From Clostridia bacterium (GTDB lineage: Bacteria > Bacillota > Clostridia > Oscillospirales > CAG-272), in the NCBI GenBank assembly GCA_017416185.1, contig JAFQDF010000039.1:1-49094 (forward strand): a stretch of DNA of 49,094 nt. Reading direction: 5' to 3'. This document shows, one piece after another, positions 40,580-49,094 of the stretch (the first letter of the stretch is position 1; each line of letters opens with the position of its first letter). The position numbers and the translations under genes are program-made. Under the pieces are notes generated by a model. The model was given only the letters and a program-made list of their open reading frames with translations. It made no database searches and had not been told where the DNA came from.

Positions 40580-40608
40580 ATTATAACATTCCTTGATCTG
40601 TTTGTCAA
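40580..40608 (-). promoter_or_regulatory. Promoter of the MmcQ/YjbR operon
   Basis: On the minus strand TTGACA (40603-40608) and TATAAT (40580-40585) are 17 bp apart, a perfect consensus. Confidence 0.9.
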
Positions 40609-40674
40609 CAAATGCAAATTTTCTAACCTTGATTGTGCAATTGTACCAAATTGTGTAATTTTTCCAAATAAATA

Positions 40675-40703
40675 TTGTAATTTATTCACATATGTGATAT
40701 AAT
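40675..40703 (+). promoter_or_regulatory. Promoter of the GH18 gene with palindromic spacer
   Basis: TTGTAA (40675-40680) and TATAAT (40698-40703) are 17 bp apart. The spacer contains a perfect palindrome TCACATATGTGA (40686-40697), which could bind a repressor. Confidence 0.75.
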
Positions 40704-40734
40704 TTCTACATAATTTATACAAGGAGGAGACATA

Positions 40735-43700
40735 ATGAAACGCATATTGTCTTTGTTTATGTGTATAGCAGTACTTTTGGGCTGTATAAGTGTATATATA
40801 CCCATCTCTGCCAATACCACATCAACCATTATTTTTGACGAAAACGGAGGCATCGGCGGCCCCGAGGACATTACCGTTAACAACGGTACGATCATCACCC
40901 TGCCCGCATCCGAGCCCAGAATGCCGGGTATGGTATTTATGGGTTGGGCGTTTAACAAAGAGGATGCCGATAACGGTGTGATCACCTATGCGGCAGGCAC
41001 GACCCCTCAGATACTTGTAAACAACGGCGCTATACTTTATGCTTCCTACGCATATTCGGTCGTACTCAACCACGGTAACCGCGGTTGGGGCAACACAGCC
41101 GTTCAGCTTTATAAATTCCCCGGAAAGGATCTTGAACTTTTCCATAAAAAGGATCTTATCCACGCAAATTACGGAATGCTTCCGGGTGCCCCCGGTGAGA
41201 CCACCAATTTAATGGTGTTTATGGAGTGGAATACCTCCCAAGCTTCAAACGGTCTCGGCAACGGCATCGGATATCACGAAAGATATACCACAAATGCATC
41301 AACTACTCTTTACTGCATCTGGGGTAATCCCGTTTCCTATAATGCCGACGGCGGTACCTTCCCCGCAACCGGAACAGACCGTCAGTCAAAGTACGTCGTA
41401 AACTGGAGCTTGCAAAAGCATGACGATACCACCTTCGGCTTATTTGACTTCCCGGGTGAGGAGAACTCTCCAACAAAGCCCGGATGCCGTCTTTTCACAA
41501 ACGACGAGGGTGAAACGGTTTATGCAAGAGTATTCTTAAACGGCAATATATACCGTTATGAATCTGCTGACACCTGGCTTGATATGCCTATATTCAACGG
41601 CCCAGGCTACAAGTGGGAGGATTTCTATACCTATATTCTTCCTATAGAAGAAAGAGCACTTGAACTTTATGCCGTATGGGAGCCATCGGTCACCTATAAG
41701 GCAAACGGCGGTGAGGGTGCCGACATAGTTGAATATATGGAACATATCGGTCCTACACTGTATAGCTATGCAGATTATACCATCCGCAACAACGCTTTCG
41801 TTAAGGATGACGGCAGATTCTTAGGCTGGAACACCAAGCCCGACGGCAGCGGTGAAAGCTATACTGCAGGCGATGTCATCACAGGCTATGACACAAGCGA
41901 TCCCATTATCCTTTATGCTCAGTGGTCGGACGCCGCTGTTGACACAGAGGAATATACGGTTACCTTCAACGCTATGGAAGGCTATCTGCCTTTTGAGGAG
42001 CAGAGCTTTGAGATAGCATACGGCGAAGCCTACGCGGATGCCTTTGAGCTTCCTATACCCACAAGATCGGGTTATCTCTTCAAGGGCTGGTACAACGAAG
42101 AGACAGAGTCTTATCTCAATTATGAAGATGAGATCTATTCGTTGAACCGTGACAGCGTTTTTACAGCCGTATGGGTGCGTCACGACAACCATCATATCGA
42201 GGATCTCAGAGTAGATTCTACCTGTATGACCGAGGGCAGTTACACCGCTGTGTGTAAGACCTGCGATTATTACAGTACGATCACATATGACAAGACAGAG
42301 CATACCTTTACCGATTGGAACTATACGGGAGATTCGGATAACGTTATAAGAAGCTGTACCCTTTGCGGTGCAAGTGAGAATGACACCATCCCTCCGTCGG
42401 TACAGCAGCAGGTCATTGCTTATATTAACAAGAACGTAGCCTACGGTACCGTAGACTTCCCCTATATCGACGTTCTCAACTACCTCGGCCCAGCAATCGA
42501 CGGCGGCCCCGGTGAATATCCCTTTGCAGAGTCCTACTTTGGCGAGGCTGCCTATATGAGACAGGTAGCAACTGCAAAGAACCCAAATATCAAGATAGTT
42601 TGTACTATATTCAACAGAAATATCGTTAAATTTGAAAATTGGCTTAGAACTCCCGCGCTTCGTGCGGAATTTGCAAACCACCTTACAGGCGTTGTATTTG
42701 CAAATAACTTTGACGGTCTTGATATCGACTTTGAATTCCCGTCAGACCTGACGCTCCGCGACGAATTTGCACTTCTCTTAGGAGAGATAAGAGCAAGATT
42801 CAATGCAAGAACAGCCGCAACAGGCAGACAGTATATACTGAGTATCGCTACTCCCGCGGCTCACTGGGCGACAGAAAAGTACGATCTTGTTGCCTGCGCA
42901 CAGTATCTTGATTATTTCAATATAATGAACTACGATCTCTATTGCGGTTCGGCAGTTCCTTACACCCACCACCATACTCCTCCCTTCGATAACGTTGACC
43001 CCTACGGTCACGTTCCGAGAGGCGGATCGGTTCAGGGCGATATCAATATGTACAAGGCTCTCGGCATCCCCGGAGAAAAGATAGTTTCGGGTATGGGTCT
43101 TTATTCAAGAGAGTGGCAGGGCGTTCCGAACAGAAACAACGGTCTTTTCCAGCCCGCAGCATTACAGGCAAGTAACTATCACTACGACCTCTTGATGGCA
43201 TCCTTTGTCAACAAAAACGGCTACGTGCGTTATTGGGATGATACCTCAAAGGCTCCTTATCTCTTCAACGCAGGCGCGGGAATATTCCTCTCCTACGAGG
43301 ATCCCGAGTCTATCAACTATAAGTGCCAGATAGTTTCAAAGGAAAGAGTCAGAGGTGTTATGGTATTCGACTACGTTACCTGTGACGGTACCGGAATATT
43401 CGGACATATAAGATCACAGCTCGGTTCGGTACTCCACGCCTGCACACCCGGTAACACCGAGACCAAGGCGGCAAGCTGTACCGAAAACGGATACACCAAG
43501 ACCTACTGTTATTTCTGCGAAGCACTTATTAAGCATACAGAGGTTTATCACGAGGGTCACTATGCCACCGATTGGACGGTAGTTACTCCCGCAACAAAGG
43601 GTACTGCCGGCATAGAAGAGGCGGTATGTCTTAACTGTAACGAAAGCTTTACAAGAGAAATTCCTGCTTTAGGCTATAAGGTAAGCTTTGATGCAGGTGA

Positions 43701-45153
43701 AGGTAAAAAGCTCGGCTCTACCGCATTTATAATTAATAAGGGTCAGACCTATGCTGACGTTGTAGGCGAGGATCCTCAGGCGACCCTTGAAGGCACAAGC
43801 CTTGTAGGCTGGTATGCCGACGGCTATATGCTCAACACCTCCGACACCTTCAGCTTTGATTCTGACGTAGTATTTACGGCAGTTTGGGAGGAGGAAGGCG
43901 AGCATACTCACAGATATACCTCCAAGATAACAAAGGCCGCTACCTGTACGGCTGACGGTGTAATAACATACACCTGCCGTTGCGGTGACAGCTACACGGA
44001 GAGCATTCCTAAGCTTGACCACGAATACGTTGGTTCCGAGACTATCGCTCCCACCTGCGGTGCAGAGGGTGAATACACCTACTCCTGTATCAACTGCGGT
44101 GACAGCTATACCGAAGCTATCCCGGCTCTTGAGCATAGCTATGACACAGGTATGACTACCACACTTCCTACCTGTACCGAGGAAGGTATAAAGACCTACA
44201 CCTGTACGGTATGCGGCGGTACAAAGACCGAATCTATCGCAGCTCTCGGCCACGTATGGAAGGCTTGGGAGGTAGTAAAGGAAGCAACCGAAACCGAGGA
44301 CGGCTTACAGCAAAGAACTTGTCGACGCGGCTGCGGCGCAGTTGAAGAGGAAATAATTCCTGCAACAGGTACACCTGAAGTTCCCGAGATCTCCGTATCC
44401 TCCGACGGTCCCAACATCACCATAAGCGGTATGGCAGACGTTAAGGACGTATTTATAGCCCTTGGCGAATATACCACCTACAGAGAAGTCAAGAACAATA
44501 TGGTAGTTCAGCTTACCACCAACAAGCTTGCAGGAGCAGAGTCATATACCTACACACTTAAGGCAGGCGGCTACTATACCGTACTCGTTAGATACAACGA
44601 CGGTACACAGACCTTCCTGTATCAGCAGATAGATGTTACCGAGCCTACCTTCGCTTCCGACGGTCTCCAGCTTACGGTTGGTAACCTCAGCGGCGTTAAG
44701 GTTATACGTACCGCATACGGCGAATACAAGACCGTATCCGAGATCAAGCGTGCTGAGGGTGCAAGAGCCTTCACAGCTAAGAACGATATCAAGGGCGCTG
44801 ATACCTATAAGATCCAGTACAGATATAACGGTAAGGTAACTGTGGCAGTTCAGTACGAAGACGGCTACACCAAGATATTCACATACGAGGTAGTACAGAA
44901 GACTCCCGTATTTACTCAGTCAAACAACGTAGTTACCATCGGCAATATCGACGATCTCTATATCGTAAGATATGCAAAGGGCGAGTGGGAAACCTCCTCC
45001 GAGATCAAGAGAGCACCCGGCGCACAGGCGATCAAGCCTGCAGCGGCAGTTGACGGTGTTATCACTATCACAGGTCTTAAGGCAGGCACATACACCTTCT
45101 GCGTTCAGTATAATGATGAGTCCTATAACTACTACGTAATTACTGTTGAGTAA
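40735..45153 (+). CDS. Giant secreted GH18 glycosidase with InlB-type and beta repeats
   Basis: A 1472-aa exported protein. Order: signal peptide (1-27); several InlB-type beta repeats (about 30-480, e.g. FDENGGIGG and YKANGGEGAD); a Cys module; a GH18 catalytic domain (about 550-895) with the motif FDGLDIDFEFP, where Asp660, Asp663, Asp665 and the catalytic Glu667 keep the DxxDxDxE pattern; Cys modules from 900; another InlB-type repeat (981-1055); three or four Cys modules (about 1056-1206, TYTCRCGDSYTESIP) and three beta repeats (1219-1472). GH18 domains cut chitin-type or N-glycan GlcNAc linkages; an endo-GlcNAcase acting on host or fungal glycans is likely. No sortase motif or SLH domain is seen, so attachment may rest on the repeats. 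AAGGAGGAGA precedes the ATG. Confidence 0.9.
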   Translation: MKRILSLFMCIAVLLGCISVYIPISANTTSTIIFDENGGIGGPEDITVNNGTIITLPASEPRMPGMVFMGWAFNKEDADNGVITYAAGTTPQILVNNGAILYASYAYSVVLNHGNRGWGNTAVQLYKFPGKDLELFHKKDLIHANYGMLPGAPGETTNLMVFMEWNTSQASNGLGNGIGYHERYTTNASTTLYCIWGNPVSYNADGGTFPATGTDRQSKYVVNWSLQKHDDTTFGLFDFPGEENSPTKPGCRLFTNDEGETVYARVFLNGNIYRYESADTWLDMPIFNGPGYKWEDFYTYILPIEERALELYAVWEPSVTYKANGGEGADIVEYMEHIGPTLYSYADYTIRNNAFVKDDGRFLGWNTKPDGSGESYTAGDVITGYDTSDPIILYAQWSDAAVDTEEYTVTFNAMEGYLPFEEQSFEIAYGEAYADAFELPIPTRSGYLFKGWYNEETESYLNYEDEIYSLNRDSVFTAVWVRHDNHHIEDLRVDSTCMTEGSYTAVCKTCDYYSTITYDKTEHTFTDWNYTGDSDNVIRSCTLCGASENDTIPPSVQQQVIAYINKNVAYGTVDFPYIDVLNYLGPAIDGGPGEYPFAESYFGEAAYMRQVATAKNPNIKIVCTIFNRNIVKFENWLRTPALRAEFANHLTGVVFANNFDGLDIDFEFPSDLTLRDEFALLLGEIRARFNARTAATGRQYILSIATPAAHWATEKYDLVACAQYLDYFNIMNYDLYCGSAVPYTHHHTPPFDNVDPYGHVPRGGSVQGDINMYKALGIPGEKIVSGMGLYSREWQGVPNRNNGLFQPAALQASNYHYDLLMASFVNKNGYVRYWDDTSKAPYLFNAGAGIFLSYEDPESINYKCQIVSKERVRGVMVFDYVTCDGTGIFGHIRSQLGSVLHACTPGNTETKAASCTENGYTKTYCYFCEALIKHTEVYHEGHYATDWTVVTPATKGTAGIEEAVCLNCNESFTREIPALGYKVSFDAGEGKKLGSTAFIINKGQTYADVVGEDPQATLEGTSLVGWYADGYMLNTSDTFSFDSDVVFTAVWEEEGEHTHRYTSKITKAATCTADGVITYTCRCGDSYTESIPKLDHEYVGSETIAPTCGAEGEYTYSCINCGDSYTEAIPALEHSYDTGMTTTLPTCTEEGIKTYTCTVCGGTKTESIAALGHVWKAWEVVKEATETEDGLQQRTCRRGCGAVEEEIIPATGTPEVPEISVSSDGPNITISGMADVKDVFIALGEYTTYREVKNNMVVQLTTNKLAGAESYTYTLKAGGYYTVLVRYNDGTQTFLYQQIDVTEPTFASDGLQLTVGNLSGVKVIRTAYGEYKTVSEIKRAEGARAFTAKNDIKGADTYKIQYRYNGKVTVAVQYEDGYTKIFTYEVVQKTPVFTQSNNVVTIGNIDDLYIVRYAKGEWETSSEIKRAPGAQAIKPAAAVDGVITITGLKAGTYTFCVQYNDESYNYYVITVE
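44274..45153 (+). repeat. Long direct repeat, copy A (3' end of the GH18 gene)
   Basis: This stretch recurs at 48293-49094. Sampled parts of the first 300 bp differ at roughly one base in eight, while the part from 44890 to 45070 shows only about two differences. It encodes the three beta repeats. Confidence 0.88.
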
Positions 45154-45158
45154 AACAT

Positions 45159-45232
45159 CCCATCGTGTGATTGCGAGCGGTAAAAACTGAACAATCCCCG
45201 ATTAGTGGGTGCAGGGTCTGGACCCTGCCTGC
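45159..45232. repeat. 74-bp intergenic repeat, copy 1
   Basis: Begins CCCATCGTGTGATTGCGAGC and ends with the palindrome GCAGGGTCTGGACCCTGC. A second copy at 45337-45410 differs at only two positions as far as I can see. Confidence 0.93.
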
Positions 45233-45283
45233 GTACAGTACAACGATGAGTCCTATAACTACTTTGTAATCACAGTAGAATAA
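45233..45283 (+). pseudogene. Leftover 3' end of a second copy of the beta-repeat gene
   Basis: An in-frame stretch of 16 codons plus stop (VQYNDESYNYFVITVE) that repeats the last 16 codons of the GH18 gene (45103-45153) with synonymous and one conservative change. It follows 74-bp copy 1 directly and has no start. It is best read as the remnant of a deleted neighbouring gene. Confidence 0.85.
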
Positions 45284-45294
45284 TCAAAAACAAA

Positions 45295-45326
45295 AAGAAA
45301 GCAACGGAGCGATCCGTTGCTTTCTT
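45295..45326 (+). terminator. Terminator after the remnant
   Basis: AAGAAAGCAACGGA and TCCGTTGCTTTCTT pair as 14 bp around GCGA. It now ends the GH18 message but probably belonged to the deleted gene. Confidence 0.88.
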
Positions 45327-45336
45327 AAATATATTA

Positions 45337-45410
45337 CCCATCGTGTGATTGCGAGCGGTAAAAACTGAACAATCCCCGATTAATGGGTACAGGGTCTGGA
45401 CCCTGCCTGC
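45337..45410. repeat. 74-bp intergenic repeat, copy 2
   Basis: Same element as 45159-45232, 178 bp further on in the same orientation, here with TTAATGGGTACAGGG in place of TTAGTGGGTGCAGGG. Confidence 0.93.
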
Positions 45411-45455
45411 AATTTATACATATTGCCGAAAATATGACTGAAATTTAAATGCAAT

Positions 45456-45484
45456 TTGACAAAATTGTGCATATATGGTATAAT
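45456..45484 (+). promoter_or_regulatory. Promoter of the secreted protease gene
   Basis: TTGACA (45456-45461) and TATAAT (45479-45484) are 17 bp apart, a perfect consensus about 50 bp before the ATG. Confidence 0.9.
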
Positions 45485-45539
45485 GACAACATATTAAATT
45501 CCATATAATGTTATGGTCGATACCATAAGAGGAGGAGTT

Positions 45540-48500
45540 ATGAAAAGCTTTTTAAGATCATCGAAAAGAGTCATAGCTTTAGCACTTGTTGTTATTATGC
45601 TTATGTCTGCAATACCCTTTGTATTAAGTGCAAAAGAGGGCATTACCGTTCCGGATAACGGTATGCAGATGTTCCATGTTGTTCCCGAGAGGGCCGTATC
45701 CGAATACGGTATTCAGGATATGGAGATATTCGACGAGGCAGGCAATAGCGTAAAGACTCCCAGAGAATCTGCTGTGCCCGGTGAAATTATCGACAACGAT
45801 GCAGGCTTCCCCGCAGAGTATAACAGCCTTGGTGTTACAAATGCCGCAGGCACGTCTATCATTACCTCGGTCAAGGATCAGGGCTATTCCGGTAACTGCT
45901 GGGCATTTGCTGCGATCGCTGCAGCCGAAACTGCCTTTATCCGCAACAATCCGGACTGTACGGGTGTTGACTATTCCGAGGCTTATATGGCTTACATAGG
46001 CAACAGACCAAAGACCACCGATACCAGCGATCCTATGCACGTTGACGGTGTCAATCAGGCAAACCCTCATGACACGGGTGGTAATGCTCTTGTTTCCGGT
46101 TCTGCACTTGCAAGATGGTGCGGTCCCGTTCACGAGGCTATGCTCCCTCCCTGTGACTTTTACGGTGCGTTCAGAGGCTGGGGTGTTACCGACGATATGA
46201 GATATATCGCAGAGCAGCACTTGACAGATAACTATATGATATATACAAGAAATATGGCACAGATGAAGTCTGCCATCCAGACTCTCGGCGGTGTATACGT
46301 GCTTTATTATCATCACGATGCCTGCGTAAACCATATTGCCGGTGCTACTACCTATTATCAGCATTACGTTAAGGATATCAACCACGCGGTCTATATTGTG
46401 GGTTGGAACGATAACGTTCCTGCTTCTGCTTTTGTAGTTCGTCCCAATGGTCCGGGTGCGTGGCTCGTAAAAAACTCATGGGGATCAAACTGGGGTAACG
46501 GTGGTGGATATTTCTGGATGTCCTACTACGATACCTCCCTTTATGATGCTTGGGTAATGAATTTCGAGGATATTGATATCGTTGATAACAACTATCAGTA
46601 TGACGGTGCCTGGGGCGAGGGGTATACCTATTTCTACTTCAATGAGGGCTTTGAGAGACATGCTCTTGCGCAGGCTAATATGTTCCATGCCAAGGGACAC
46701 GAGTACTTAAAGCAGGTAGGTGTATATACCTATAACGAGTCGGCACATCTTATTATTGATATCTATAAGAACCCCACTGACCCACATAACCCCGAAACAG
46801 GCACCCACGTCTGCGTAACGGCAGCGGACGTTGTGGGAGAGGGTTACCGTACCATTAAATTGCCTCATACGGTAGAGCTGTTTGAGGGTGAGCGATTTGG
46901 CGTTGTTGTAAGAACGCTTACCACCTGCGGTCAGCCCTCCTACGGTATTTGTGAGTATAAGCCGTATACACAGGCTCTTCCCGGTCAGTCATATTACTAT
47001 GACCCCGAGGAAAAGGTATGGGTGATGAATGACAAAAATGCATTCATCAAGGCGTTTACCGAGGATGCGGCAGTTGATACCTCAGCGCTTGCAGAGCTTT
47101 ACGATGCTTGTATTGAGTTCGGTATGTCTCCTGAGGATAACTACTTCGTAGCACAGGCAAGAGACGTTCTTAATATGGAGGATCCCAGCAAGCAGAGAGT
47201 TACCAATGCGTATAAGTTCCTCTATTCCAATTTCAGCGGTACGGCATCGGTAATCAGCTTTGATCCCGTGCTTGCGATCGATGACGTGCCGGAAATGATA
47301 ACAACCGCCAGGGGCAACTATATTACCCTTCCCACCAATACTCCCTCCTATCCCGGCTGGGCGTTTATCGGCTGGAGCGAGTCGGGTACTGCACAGAATT
47401 ACTATACTCCGGGTCAGACCATCCGAGTTGACCGTTCTATGGACCTTAAAGGTGTATGGATGAAGTCCGACGGTGACGGACAGTATCCTACAGGCGGTTA
47501 CTATGCAGTATATTATGACCCCAATGGCGGCTCATGGGACGGCAGTAACACCAATATTACAAAGTCGGATTCCCGGTACGGTCTTATGACCTTCGCATCC
47601 CACTTCACTTTCCCCGCAGCAACTGTAACTCTTTCCAGAACAGGCTACAGACTCCAGACAGACAAGGATGATATGACCAAGGTTGAGTTCTGGTCCGGCA
47701 ACGGCAAGGGCAGAGTTACATATAATGACCCCGAGGCAAACAACGGATATGAATACGAGATCTATGAGAATGCCTATAAGAACTCGGTATTTATGGTTAA
47801 CACCGATCGTGTTCCTTACGGTACCAATATCTTTGTAAATGCAGCCTGGGACCCCATCATCACATATGATATGAACGACGGTTCCGGCACAAAGGTTCTC
47901 GACTTTAATTACATCACCGACGGTGATGAGTATACTATTCTCGGCTCGGGTAATTATACCGCATATGCTGACGAGGACGGCAACCTCAGAGCTAACCGCG
48001 AGGGTTACGACGGTCTTACCGCTATCCCCGATGACAGTGCAGTTCTCTATTGGAACACCAGAGCTGACGGAACAGGTACCGTATATAATATTGGTGAAGA
48101 ATATGAGGTCACCGAGCCTCTTACTCTTTATGCTATCTACGAAGAGGTAGAGCACGAGCATACCTACGAGGGTATGATGACGGTAATGCCTACCTGTACC
48201 GAAGCAGGTATAATGACCTATAGCTGCTCCTGCGGTGATACTTACACCGAGGAGGTTGCAGCGCTGGGTCACGTATGGAACGAGTGGGAGACAGTCAAGG
48301 AAGCAACCGAAACCGAGGACGGTCTTAAGACAAGAAGCTGCCGCCGTGGCTGCGGTACAGTTGAAGAGGAAATTATTCCTGCTTTCGGTGTTACCGAAAT
48401 CTCCGTATCCTCCGACGGTCCCAACATCACCATAAGCGGTATGGCAGACGTCAAGGACGTATTCATCGCTCTCGGTGAGTACACAACCTACAGAGACGTT

Positions 48501-49094
48501 AAGGACAATATGGTAGTTCAGCTTACCACCAACAAGCTTGCAGGTGCTTCTGAATACACCTACACACTTAAGGCAGGCGGATACTACACCGTGCTTGTAA
48601 GATACAATGACGGTACACAGACCTTCCTCTATCAGCAGATCGACGTAACTGAGCCTACATTTGCGGCTGACGGATTACAGCTCACAGTCGGCAATCTTAC
48701 AGGCGTTAAGGTTATCAGAACCGCATACGGCGAATATAAGACCGTATCCGAGATCAAGCGTGCTGAGGGTGCAAGAGCGTTCACGGCTAAGAACGATATC
48801 AAGGGTGCAGACAGCTACAAGATCCAGTACAGATATAACGGAGTTGTTACCGTTGCAGTTCAGTACGAGGACGGCTACACCAAGATCTACACATACGAGG
48901 TAGTACAGAAGACTCCCGTATTTACTCAGTCCAACAACGTAGTTACCATCGGCAATATCGACGATCTCTATATCGTAAGATATGCAAAGGGCGAGTGGGA
49001 AACCTCCTCCGAGATCAAGAGAGCGCCCGGCGCACAGGCGATCAAGCCTGCAGCGGCAGTTGACGGTGTTATCACAATTACAGGTCTCAAGGCA
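45540..49094 (+). CDS. Giant secreted papain-like (C1) protease, partial at window end
   Basis: At least 1185 codons; no stop is reached, so the 3' end is missing. Signal peptide at about 1-31 (ends near LSAKEG). The C1-type peptidase domain (about 85-345) has Gln and catalytic Cys120 in DQGYSGNCWAFA, His282 in INHAVYIVGW and Asn312 in VKNSWGSNWG, a complete active site. A lectin-like domain with KQVGVYTYNESAHLIIDIYKN follows, then a helical stretch (about 510-565), InlB-type repeats (about 575-640 and 655-865), two Cys modules (870-946) and the shared beta repeats from 953. The protease plus lectin-like layout is typical of surface-exposed clostridial proteins. GAGGAGG precedes the ATG. Confidence 0.92.
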   Translation, partial: MKSFLRSSKRVIALALVVIMLMSAIPFVLSAKEGITVPDNGMQMFHVVPERAVSEYGIQDMEIFDEAGNSVKTPRESAVPGEIIDNDAGFPAEYNSLGVTNAAGTSIITSVKDQGYSGNCWAFAAIAAAETAFIRNNPDCTGVDYSEAYMAYIGNRPKTTDTSDPMHVDGVNQANPHDTGGNALVSGSALARWCGPVHEAMLPPCDFYGAFRGWGVTDDMRYIAEQHLTDNYMIYTRNMAQMKSAIQTLGGVYVLYYHHDACVNHIAGATTYYQHYVKDINHAVYIVGWNDNVPASAFVVRPNGPGAWLVKNSWGSNWGNGGGYFWMSYYDTSLYDAWVMNFEDIDIVDNNYQYDGAWGEGYTYFYFNEGFERHALAQANMFHAKGHEYLKQVGVYTYNESAHLIIDIYKNPTDPHNPETGTHVCVTAADVVGEGYRTIKLPHTVELFEGERFGVVVRTLTTCGQPSYGICEYKPYTQALPGQSYYYDPEEKVWVMNDKNAFIKAFTEDAAVDTSALAELYDACIEFGMSPEDNYFVAQARDVLNMEDPSKQRVTNAYKFLYSNFSGTASVISFDPVLAIDDVPEMITTARGNYITLPTNTPSYPGWAFIGWSESGTAQNYYTPGQTIRVDRSMDLKGVWMKSDGDGQYPTGGYYAVYYDPNGGSWDGSNTNITKSDSRYGLMTFASHFTFPAATVTLSRTGYRLQTDKDDMTKVEFWSGNGKGRVTYNDPEANNGYEYEIYENAYKNSVFMVNTDRVPYGTNIFVNAAWDPIITYDMNDGSGTKVLDFNYITDGDEYTILGSGNYTAYADEDGNLRANREGYDGLTAIPDDSAVLYWNTRADGTGTVYNIGEEYEVTEPLTLYAIYEEVEHEHTYEGMMTVMPTCTEAGIMTYSCSCGDTYTEEVAALGHVWNEWETVKEATETEDGLKTRSCRRGCGTVEEEIIPAFGVTEISVSSDGPNITISGMADVKDVFIALGEYTTYRDVKDNMVVQLTTNKLAGASEYTYTLKAGGYYTVLVRYNDGTQTFLYQQIDVTEPTFAADGLQLTVGNLTGVKVIRTAYGEYKTVSEIKRAEGARAFTAKNDIKGADSYKIQYRYNGVVTVAVQYEDGYTKIYTYEVVQKTPVFTQSNNVVTIGNIDDLYIVRYAKGEWETSSEIKRAPGAQAIKPAAAVDGVITITGLKA
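48293..49094 (+). repeat. Long direct repeat, copy B (3' part of the protease gene)
   Basis: Same sequence as 44274-45153, cut by the end of the window. From 48900 to 49076 it matches copy A almost base for base. Confidence 0.88.

Noticed and set aside
41821..42681. 286-codon open frame on the minus strand
   Set aside because: Antisense to the GH18 gene, where the catalytic motif and domain order are clear.
45159..45410. CRISPR array
   Set aside because: Only two 74-bp copies, with a gene remnant and terminator between them; the repeat length and spacer content do not fit CRISPR.
45624..46385. 253-codon open frame on the minus strand
   Set aside because: Antisense to the papain-like protease domain, which carries a complete Cys-His-Asn active site.

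Overview
The window looks like a chromosomal segment of an uncultured Gram-positive Clostridia bacterium (Oscillospiraceae-like, probably gut or rumen). Supporting signs are strong GGAGG-type ribosome binding sites, a Firmicutes gene set (YerC, Mini-RNase III, YqeM-like methyltransferase, TIGR03905 TSCPD protein, LytTR/DUF3021 pair, FliB-like protein), many S-layer homology (SLH) proteins and no outer-membrane genes. The taxonomic placement is inference. Promoters are easy to read: most genes with a visible promoter have TTGAMA/TATAAT-like boxes with exactly 17 bp between them.

Layout. 1-330: tRNA-Val and tRNA-Asp from one promoter. 361-3453 (minus): methyltransferase, YerC regulator, lipoate ligase, Mini-RNase III, amidase. 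3504-4241: TtcA-like tRNA thiolase. 4322-7936 (minus): TSCPD protein, membrane protein, ABM monooxygenase, MscS channel and an SLH protein with a CBM9-like domain. 7991-9768: divergent NAD(P)HX dehydratase and FliB-like genes with mirrored, apparently leaderless promoters.

9769-14485 is the accessory region. A retron is readable here: a roughly 180-nt msr-msd RNA with an 11-bp a1/a2 stem, an AGC branch-point motif and a long msd hairpin, followed by a reverse transcriptase with NAxxH, YCDD and VTG motifs. The RT overlaps trmO. Downstream lie a PD-(D/E)xK nuclease-like gene bracketed by two look-alike hairpins, a macrodomain protein, a von Willebrand A protein and a desulforedoxin-type protein. 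The retron is the best candidate for a noteworthy system; its effector is not obvious.

14553-19476 (minus): a four-gene envelope operon (5'-nucleotidase, ATP-grasp, PHP, polysaccharide deacetylase). 19622-22231: LytTR/DUF3021, a sugar isomerase-like protein, a small SLH protein. 22232-22765: tRNA-Pro and a degenerate tRNA-like element. 22766-26006 (minus): two-component system plus a membrane-anchored exported protein. 26211-29339: YchF, SGNH hydrolase, degenerate PAS/kinase-like protein.

29477-36471: a carbohydrate locus with an AraC regulator divergent from a GH29 alpha-L-fucosidase and two tandem SLH-DUF4838 surface proteins; two direct repeats 21 bp apart sit between the divergent genes. 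36545-40558 (minus): exported repeat protein, small protein, FGGY kinase, MntP, RluA-type pseudouridine synthase, MmcQ/YjbR protein. 40735-49094: two giant secreted proteins, a GH18 enzyme and a papain-like protease (running off the window end). They share a C-terminal beta-repeat module that is nearly identical in DNA at its end. Between them lie a leftover gene end and two copies of a 74-bp repeat, pointing to recombination at this locus.
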